Of a stretch of 64,000 bases of DNA, positions 58,722-64,000 are shown piece by piece (position 1 is the first letter of the stretch; each line of letters starts with the position of its first letter). Below the pieces are notes generated by a model that worked only from the letters and a program-made list of their open reading frames with translations, searched no databases and had not been told where the DNA came from. This stretch comes from Micromonospora sp. WMMD961 (GTDB taxonomy: Bacteria; Actinomycetota; Actinomycetes; Mycobacteriales; Micromonosporaceae): the NCBI RefSeq assembly GCF_029626145.1, contig NZ_JARUBJ010000002.1:5119501-5183500 (forward strand). The letters run 5' to 3'. The position numbers and the translations under genes were made by a program.

Positions 58722-59873
58722 CTACCCCGGCTGGTGGATCGGCCCGTCCAGCGCCGCCAGTGGACGGCCGGTGCCGCCCCAGCGGGCCGCCACGATCTGC
58801 GCGGCCACACTCACCGCCGTCTCCTCCGGGGTACGCCCACCGAGATCCAGCCCGATCGGGGAGGCGAGCCGGGCGAGCTGCGCCGCGCTGAGCCCCGCCT
58901 CACGCAGCAGCTTGAGCCGTTCGTCGTGGGTGCGTCGCGAACCCATCGCGCCGACGTACGCCAGCCGGTGGCGCAGCGCCAACTCCAGCAACGGCACGTC
59001 GAACTTCGGGTCGTGGGTGAGCACGCACACCACCGTCCGCTCGTCGACCCGGTCGGCGTCCACCTCCGCACGTAGGTAGCGGTGCGGCCACCGCACCACC
59101 ACCTCGTCCGCCTCGGGGAAGCGGCGCGCGGTGGCGAAGACCGGCCGGGCGTCGCAGACGGTGACCCGGTAGCCGAGGAACGCGCCGATCCGGGCCACGG
59201 CGGCGGCGAAGTCGATGGCCCCGAAGACGATCATCCGGGGCGGGGTGGCGTACGCGGTCACGAAGAGGCTGACGCCGCAGCCGCGGCGCTGCCCGTGGTA
59301 TCCGTACCGGAGCATTCCACTGTGTCCGGCGGCGAGCAGCCCGAGGGCGTCGGCGGTGGCGGCGTCGTCGAGTCGGTCGTCGCCGAGGGAGCCGGTCACC
59401 CGCTGGCCGGTCACCACGAGCCGCCGACCCAGCCGCCCGGCCGGGTCCGCCGGCACCGGGCCCGGCGGGTCACCGGCATCCGCCGCCACGCAGGTGACCA
59501 CCGCCGCCGGTTGGCCGCCCCGGCGGGCCGCGGCGACCGCGTCCAGCCCGGGCAGGGCGTGGGCGTCGACGCGCTCCACGAACACGTGGAGGATGCCGCC
59601 ACAGGTCAGGCCCACGGAGTACGCGTCGTCGTCGCTGATCCCGTACCGGGTCAGCTCGGGTGCGCCGGTGTCGAGCACGTGGCGGGCCCGTTCGTAGAGG
59701 TCCGCCTCGACGCAGCCGCCGGAGACACTGCCGGTGACGGTGCCGTCGGCCGCCACCAGCATGGTCGCGCCGGGCGGTTGCGGCGCGGAGTGCCAGGTGG
59801 CCACGACGGTGGCGAGGGCGACGGGCTCGCCGGCGCGACAACGGCGGTGCGCCTCGTCGAACACGTCCGGCAC
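58722..59873 (-). CDS. XdhC/CoxI-family protein
   Basis: 383 aa. The N-terminal XdhC_CoxI domain has SVSGGCVEADLYERA with the conserved Cys, and the C-terminal domain is Rossmann-like (MIVFGAIDFAAAVARIGAF, then VGAMGSRRTHDERL). Relatives help mature or insert the molybdenum cofactor in xanthine dehydrogenase or CO dehydrogenase. No dehydrogenase subunits are in the window, so it is either an orphan or serves a distant enzyme. It may bind a nucleotide in place of a cofactor. Confidence 0.85.
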   Translation of the reverse strand: MPDVFDEAHRRCRAGEPVALATVVATWHSAPQPPGATMLVAADGTVTGSVSGGCVEADLYERARHVLDTGAPELTRYGISDDDAYSVGLTCGGILHVFVERVDAHALPGLDAVAAARRGGQPAAVVTCVAADAGDPPGPVPADPAGRLGRRLVVTGQRVTGSLGDDRLDDAATADALGLLAAGHSGMLRYGYHGQRRGCGVSLFVTAYATPPRMIVFGAIDFAAAVARIGAFLGYRVTVCDARPVFATARRFPEADEVVVRWPHRYLRAEVDADRVDERTVVCVLTHDPKFDVPLLELALRHRLAYVGAMGSRRTHDERLKLLREAGLSAAQLARLASPIGLDLGGRTPEETAVSVAAQIVAARWGGTGRPLAALDGPIHQPG

Positions 59874-59930
59874 CGACCGCCACCTCTCGACTTGCCTGCC
59901 CTAGGCAGGATATGGCGTTCGCCGGCGGCC

Positions 59931-59950
59931 GACGCGTCATTTGACGCATC
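59931..59950. promoter_or_regulatory. Inverted repeat in the LPMO upstream region
   Basis: gacgcgtca-tt-tgacgcatc, arms of nine with one mismatch. It lies within the 350-bp gap (59874-60223) between XdhC and LPMO genes, so it could be an operator for either. The gap also has cctgccctaggcagg at 59896-59910 and no gene. Confidence 0.4.
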
Positions 59951-60223
59951 GAGGAACGACTATTGCGCTGGGGACGCGCGGCATGGTGAGATGACGCGTA
60001 CCGGGCGGTGCGAGGGCTGCCGTGCCGCCGGTTGCCGGGTTCGTTTGGCGCGAGGGCACCGGTCCAGGACTGGACCGACGATGGCGCGTGTCCACCGGCT
60101 GTTTCTCCGCCGGGCACGTCGCCGTGATCGTCGCACCGCTCACCGAGGCGGGCGATCAAGCCACATCCCACCCGATGTCAGCGGGGCGGCGCGGGCGGCG
60201 CGCCTCGCGAGTCAGGAGAACCC

Positions 60224-61342
60224 GTGAACCGTTCCCGTACGGCCGCGTTGCTCATCGCGTCCGTGACACTCGCGCTGGGCGCTGTCGCCCTGGCGTCCAG
60301 TCCGCAGCCTGCCGAGGCGCATGGCGCGGCGATGACGCCTGGCAGCCGCACCTACCTGTGTTGGCAGGACGGCCTCAGCCAGACCGGTGAGATCCGGCCG
60401 ACCAACCCCGCGTGCTCCGCCGCCGTCGCGACGAGTGGCGCGAACTCGCTCTACAACTGGTTCAGCGTGCTCCGCTCCGACGCGGGGGGCCGGACCACTG
60501 GCTTCATCCCGGACGGCCAGCTGTGCAGCGGTGGTGCCACCGGCTTCCGCGGCTACGACCTGCCGCGTACCGACTGGCCGCTGACCCACCTGACCGCCGG
60601 CGCCCGGTTGGACTTCAAGTACAGCAACTGGGCGCACCACCCGGGCACCTTCTACTTCTACATCACCAAGAACAGCTGGAGCCCGACCCGGGCGCTGGCC
60701 TGGGGTGACCTGGAGGAGCAGCCGTTCCTCACGGTGACCAACCCGCCGCAGCGCGGCGGCGTCGGCACCAACGACGGCCACTACTACTTCAGTGGCAACC
60801 TGCCGTCGGGCAAGAGCGGCCAGCACATCATCTACTCGCGCTGGGTGCGGTCGGACTCGCAGGAGAACTTCTTCGGCTGCTCCGACGTGGTCTTCGACGG
60901 TGGCAACGGTCAGGTGACCGGCATCAGGGGCGGCACGACGTCGCCGACCCCCACGCCGACCACCCCGACGCCCACGCCGACCACCCCGACGCCCGGGCCG
61001 ACCGACCCGCCGCCGACGACGACCCCGCCGCCGGCCGGTGGTACCTGCGTGGCCAGCTACAAGGTGAGCAGTTCCTGGCAGGGTGGCTTCCAGGGCGAGG
61101 TCACGATCACGAACAACGGCAGTACGCCGTTCTCCGGTTGGACGGCGAGCTGGACCTGGCCCAACGGGCAGTCGATCAGCCAGATCTGGGGTGCCACCCA
61201 GACGTCGTCCGGCTCGTCGGTGACAGCGACGAACGTCGCCTACAACGGCACTGTCGCACCGTCGGGCACCGCGACGTTCGGCTTCCTGGGCAGCTCCACA
61301 GGAACCAACAGCGCCCCCACGGTGACCTGCGCCGCCCGCTGA
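60224..61342 (+). CDS. Secreted lytic polysaccharide monooxygenase, AA10 + CBM2
   Basis: 372 aa. Signal peptide to residue 32, after which His33 becomes the N-terminal copper ligand (AEAHGAA), and His138 or 139 (NWAHHPG) is the second. AA10 domain to about 230, Pro/Thr-rich linker 240-270, and C-terminal CBM2 (YKVSSSWQGGFQGEVTITNN, GWTASWTWPNG). It oxidatively cuts chitin or cellulose outside the cell, and the CBM2 binds the polymer. GTG 60224 has CAGGAG 6 nt upstream. The amino-sugar importers at 0.9-10.6 kb may take up products. Confidence 0.95.
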   Translation: MNRSRTAALLIASVTLALGAVALASSPQPAEAHGAAMTPGSRTYLCWQDGLSQTGEIRPTNPACSAAVATSGANSLYNWFSVLRSDAGGRTTGFIPDGQLCSGGATGFRGYDLPRTDWPLTHLTAGARLDFKYSNWAHHPGTFYFYITKNSWSPTRALAWGDLEEQPFLTVTNPPQRGGVGTNDGHYYFSGNLPSGKSGQHIIYSRWVRSDSQENFFGCSDVVFDGGNGQVTGIRGGTTSPTPTPTTPTPTPTTPTPGPTDPPPTTTPPPAGGTCVASYKVSSSWQGGFQGEVTITNNGSTPFSGWTASWTWPNGQSISQIWGATQTSSGSSVTATNVAYNGTVAPSGTATFGFLGSSTGTNSAPTVTCAAR

Positions 61343-61359
61343 GCCCCTCGCCGTGAATA

Positions 61360-61419
61360 GTTGATCAAGAGGTTTGCGTCACCGGAATGACTCCGGATGA
61401 CGCAAACCTCTTGATCAAC
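61360..61419. terminator. 27-bp hairpin, gttgatcaag family
   Basis: The 22-base arms 61360-61381 and 61398-61419 pair without mismatch. A further ccgga/tccgg pair and one bulged base complete the stem around the loop atgac. It sits 17 bp after the LPMO stop and 16 bp from the convergent asparagine synthetase stop. It is a likely bidirectional terminator and a repeat relative of 55135-55193. Confidence 0.85.
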
Positions 61420-61435
61420 GAGGTGAGGCGGTGGG

Positions 61436-63397
61436 TCAGCGGACCATGGAGCCCACGACCGGCTTGGTCAGCAGGGCGGACTGGTTGCGCTGGATGCCCG
61501 GGTCGAGGGTCTTCGACACGAAGATGGCGTGCCAGATGCAGAAGATCAACACCGTCCACACCTTGCGGGAGTGGTCGGCCTCCTCCCGCTTGTGCTCGTC
61601 GAGCAGCCGCAGCGCGTACGACAGGTCGAGCAGGTCACCCGCGCCCGAGGTGCTCAGCACGTGCCGGGCCCACTCGTACATCTCGCCACGCAGCCAGACC
61701 CGGGTGGGGGTCGGGAAACCCAGCTTCTTGCGGTTGACGATGGCCGGCGGCACGACGCCCTGCAACGCCTGACGCATCGCGTACTTGGTGGCGTCCGAGC
61801 GCGGCGGCAGCTTCAGGTCCACCGGGATCTTCGCCGCCACGTCGAACACCTCACGGTCGAGGAACGGCACCCGCACCTCCAGCGAGTGCGACATCGAGAT
61901 CCGGTCGGCCTTGACCAGGATGTCGCCGCGGAGCCAGGTGTAGAGATCGACGTACTGCATCTTGGTGACGTCGTCCAGCTCCGTGCACTCGGCGTAGATC
62001 GGGGCGGTGACGTCGGTGTAGCGCACCGAGGGGTCGTAGCGGCGCATCAGGTGCTGCTTCTCCTCCTCGGTGAACATCCGCGCGTTGCCGTAGTAACGCT
62101 CCTCGATCGGAGTGGTGCCGCGCTCCAGGAAGCTCTTGCCCTTGACCCCCTGCGGGATCGCCTTGGAGACCGCGCGCAGGCCCTTCTGCACCCCGCCGGG
62201 CAGGCCGTTGACGGTGCCCAACGACAGCGGCTCCCGGTAGATCGTGTAGCCGCCGAAGAACTCGTCCGCGCCCTCGCCGGAGAGCACCACCGTGACGTGC
62301 TCGGCAGCCTTCTTCGCCACGAAGTAGAGCGGCACCAACGCCGGGTCGGCCACCGGGTCGTCCAGATGCCAGACGATCTTCGGCAGCGCGTCGATCATGT
62401 CCTGCGGACCGATCTTGGTGGGGATGGTGGTGACGTCCAGGTGCCGCGCCGACTCCTGGGCGACGTCGATCTCCGAATAGCCCGGCACGTCGTAGCCGAC
62501 GGTGAAGGTGAGGATGTTCGGGTTGAACTCGCGGGCGAGCGCGACCACCGCCGTGGAGTCGATGCCGCTGGACAGGAACGAGCCGACCGGCACGTCCGAG
62601 CGCATGTGCATGCGCACGCTCTCCCGCAGCGTCTCCCGGATCTCGTGGTAGAGCTTCTGCTCGTCGTCGACCGGCGCGGGCCGGAACACCGGCCGGTACC
62701 ACCGGCGTACGTCGATCCGCCCGCCCGGGGTCCAGTTCAGGTACTCCCCCGAACCGATCCGGCTGATGCCCTTGTGCAGGGTGCCCGGCTCGGGGACGTA
62801 CTGAAGGGTCAGGTAGTGGCTCAGATTCGCCGCGTCGACACCCGCGTCGCCCTGGTAGTTGCTGTGCGCGAACGGCAGCAACGCCTTCTTCTCCGACGCC
62901 AGGTAGAGACCGTCGGCGGTCTCCAGGTAGTGCATCGGCTTGATACCGAAGTAGTCGCGGGCACCGAAAGCGCGCCGCTCCTGTCGGTCCCAGATGACGA
63001 AGGCGAACATGCCCCGCAGCCGGGTGAGCACCTGCTCGCCCCAGAAGTGGTAACCCGCCACGATCACCTCGCCGTCACCGGCGGTGGCGAACTGCGCGCC
63101 GAAGTTCCTGATCAACTCCTCGCGCAACTCGATGTAGTTGTAGATCTCACCGTTGAAGGTGAGCAGGTAACGACCGTTCGCGTAGGGCAGCGGCTCGTGG
63201 CTCGACGCGACGTCGATGATGGCCAGCCGCTTGTGGGCGAACACGCCGTCCGCGTACCGGCCGGAAGCGTCGCCGACCACCTCGACCCCGGTCTCGTCGG
63301 GGCCGCGGTGGTGCAGGCATTCCAACGCTCCGGCGATGTGGTCGCGATGCGCGGCGGCGTTGCCGTTCGCGCTGAAGAAGGCCAGAAGTCCGCACAT
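61436..63397 (-). CDS. asnB: Asparagine synthetase (glutamine-hydrolysing)
   Basis: 653 aa. Glutaminase domain begins MCGLLAFFS with Cys2 as nucleophile (RLAIIDVASSHEPL, NGEIYNY). The C-terminal PP-loop synthetase has SSGIDSTAVVAL (SGGxDS-like) and GEGADEFFGGY. ATG 63397 is set by the need for N-terminal Cys, with GGAAAG upstream. Monocistronic. Some actinobacterial AsnB-like enzymes serve other amide ligations, but the full active-site set suggests true asparagine synthetase. Confidence 0.92.
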   Translation of the reverse strand: MCGLLAFFSANGNAAAHRDHIAGALECLHHRGPDETGVEVVGDASGRYADGVFAHKRLAIIDVASSHEPLPYANGRYLLTFNGEIYNYIELREELIRNFGAQFATAGDGEVIVAGYHFWGEQVLTRLRGMFAFVIWDRQERRAFGARDYFGIKPMHYLETADGLYLASEKKALLPFAHSNYQGDAGVDAANLSHYLTLQYVPEPGTLHKGISRIGSGEYLNWTPGGRIDVRRWYRPVFRPAPVDDEQKLYHEIRETLRESVRMHMRSDVPVGSFLSSGIDSTAVVALAREFNPNILTFTVGYDVPGYSEIDVAQESARHLDVTTIPTKIGPQDMIDALPKIVWHLDDPVADPALVPLYFVAKKAAEHVTVVLSGEGADEFFGGYTIYREPLSLGTVNGLPGGVQKGLRAVSKAIPQGVKGKSFLERGTTPIEERYYGNARMFTEEEKQHLMRRYDPSVRYTDVTAPIYAECTELDDVTKMQYVDLYTWLRGDILVKADRISMSHSLEVRVPFLDREVFDVAAKIPVDLKLPPRSDATKYAMRQALQGVVPPAIVNRKKLGFPTPTRVWLRGEMYEWARHVLSTSGAGDLLDLSYALRLLDEHKREEADHSRKVWTVLIFCIWHAIFVSKTLDPGIQRNQSALLTKPVVGSMVR

Positions 63398-63529
63398 GGT
63401 GGCCATCTTTCCACGCGCGTTGTCGGCCCGTCGCAGCCGTCCGTCGATCCGCCCGACTCCCGGGGGCGTTACCGCCAACCGGGCGCGCGGTACCGTCGGG
63501 ACCAGCAACGAAGCGGAGGGAGCGGCGCA

Positions 63530-64000
63530 ATGACCGAGGGACAGACCGACGGTACGCCGACGGACGGCACGGAATCGCACGATCCGGACTTCCCGGAGGC
63601 CTTCCTGTCCTTCATGCGGCAGGGCTGGCGCGACACCGCGCTCCCCGTGACGCCCCGGCCGGAGACGCCCAACTACGCCAAGCGGCGGGCCGCGCTCTCG
63701 GCCGCCTTCCCTGGCGAGACGCTGGTGATCCCCACCGGCACCGAGAAGGTCCGGGCCAACGACACCGACTACCCGTTCCGGCCCGGCAGCGACTTCGCCT
63801 ACCTGACCGGCGACCACGACGCCGACAGCGTGCTCGTGCTGCGCCCGAACGGCTCAGGACACGACGCGACGCTGTACATGCGGCCCCGGTCCTCTCGCGA
63901 GACCGACGAGTTCTTCCGCAGCCGCAACGGCGAGCTGTGGGTGGGCCGGCGGCACACGCTCGGCGAGAAGTCGACCGAGCTGGGCCTGCCCACCGCCGAC
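63530..64000 (+). CDS. Xaa-Pro aminopeptidase, N-terminal part (3' partial)
   Basis: 157 codons before the window end. ATG 63530 follows ggaggg. The AMP_N domain is clear: NYAKRRAALSAAFPGETLVI, TDYPFRPGSDFAYLTGDHD and LYMRPRSSRETDEFFRSRNGE. The metal-binding catalytic domain lies beyond the window. It removes N-terminal residues before proline and is probably cytosolic. Divergent from asnB, with a 132-bp shared promoter region. Confidence 0.9.
   Translation, partial: MTEGQTDGTPTDGTESHDPDFPEAFLSFMRQGWRDTALPVTPRPETPNYAKRRAALSAAFPGETLVIPTGTEKVRANDTDYPFRPGSDFAYLTGDHDADSVLVLRPNGSGHDATLYMRPRSSRETDEFFRSRNGELWVGRRHTLGEKSTELGLPTAD

Overview
The window looks like a chromosome segment of a high-GC actinobacterium of the Micromonosporaceae (Micromonospora or a close relative). 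Support: very high GC in nearly all codon third positions, frequent GTG starts, many 4-bp ATGA/GTGA gene overlaps, leaderless-type promoters, a mabA-inhA-hemH-like cluster, a MurD2/MurL pair, and several kinds of long palindromic intergenic repeats. The genus is an inference. No tRNA, rRNA, phage, IS or CRISPR was recognised.

Region by region. 1-0.85 kb: end of an ABC exporter. 0.9-10.6 kb: an amino-sugar island with two paralogous NgcEFG-like uptake systems (lipoprotein plus two permeases, no ATPase) around an RpiR regulator, a SIS-domain sugar-phosphate protein and a GlcNAc kinase. 10.8-15 kb: an acyltransferase and three poorly known genes. 15-17.8 kb: divergent murD2 and murL, the L-glutamate route to D-Glu in peptidoglycan. 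17.8-18.4 kb: a nest of simple repeats. 18.4-22.6 kb: a PucR regulator, argG and a SpoU/TrmH RNA methyltransferase. 22.7-27.7 kb: a pyruvate-oxidase-like ThDP enzyme, a lipoprotein and a class A penicillin-binding protein.

27.75-34.66 kb is the most unusual part. It is a five-gene minus-strand island with a receiver-like/TIR protein, an EgtD-like methyltransferase, a second methyltransferase with its own N-terminal domain, a 909-residue P-loop NTPase with a helical toroid-like C-terminal part, and a small two-helix membrane protein. It has the architecture of a sensing/effector (possibly defence) system that I cannot match to a named one.

35.1-49.4 kb: a membrane protein, SPFH/NfeD pair, serine hydrolase, DUF3097, a heme/fatty-acid cluster (fabG-fabI-hemH-HAD phosphatase), a NarL-type two-component system, a DUF1023-like hydrolase, a second acyltransferase and a small-ORF leader region. 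49.4-55.1 kb: moxR-DUF58-VWA operon and a small-protein/PH-domain operon. 55.2-64 kb: PAP2 phosphatase, FlK-like thioesterase and MBL hydrolase, PfkB sugar kinase, XdhC-like protein, a secreted AA10 LPMO with CBM2, asparagine synthetase, and the start of an Xaa-Pro aminopeptidase.

The secreted LPMO, the two sugar importers, the kinase and the SIS protein together suggest use of chitin or another amino-sugar polymer, although the LPMO lies about 50 kb from the transporters.
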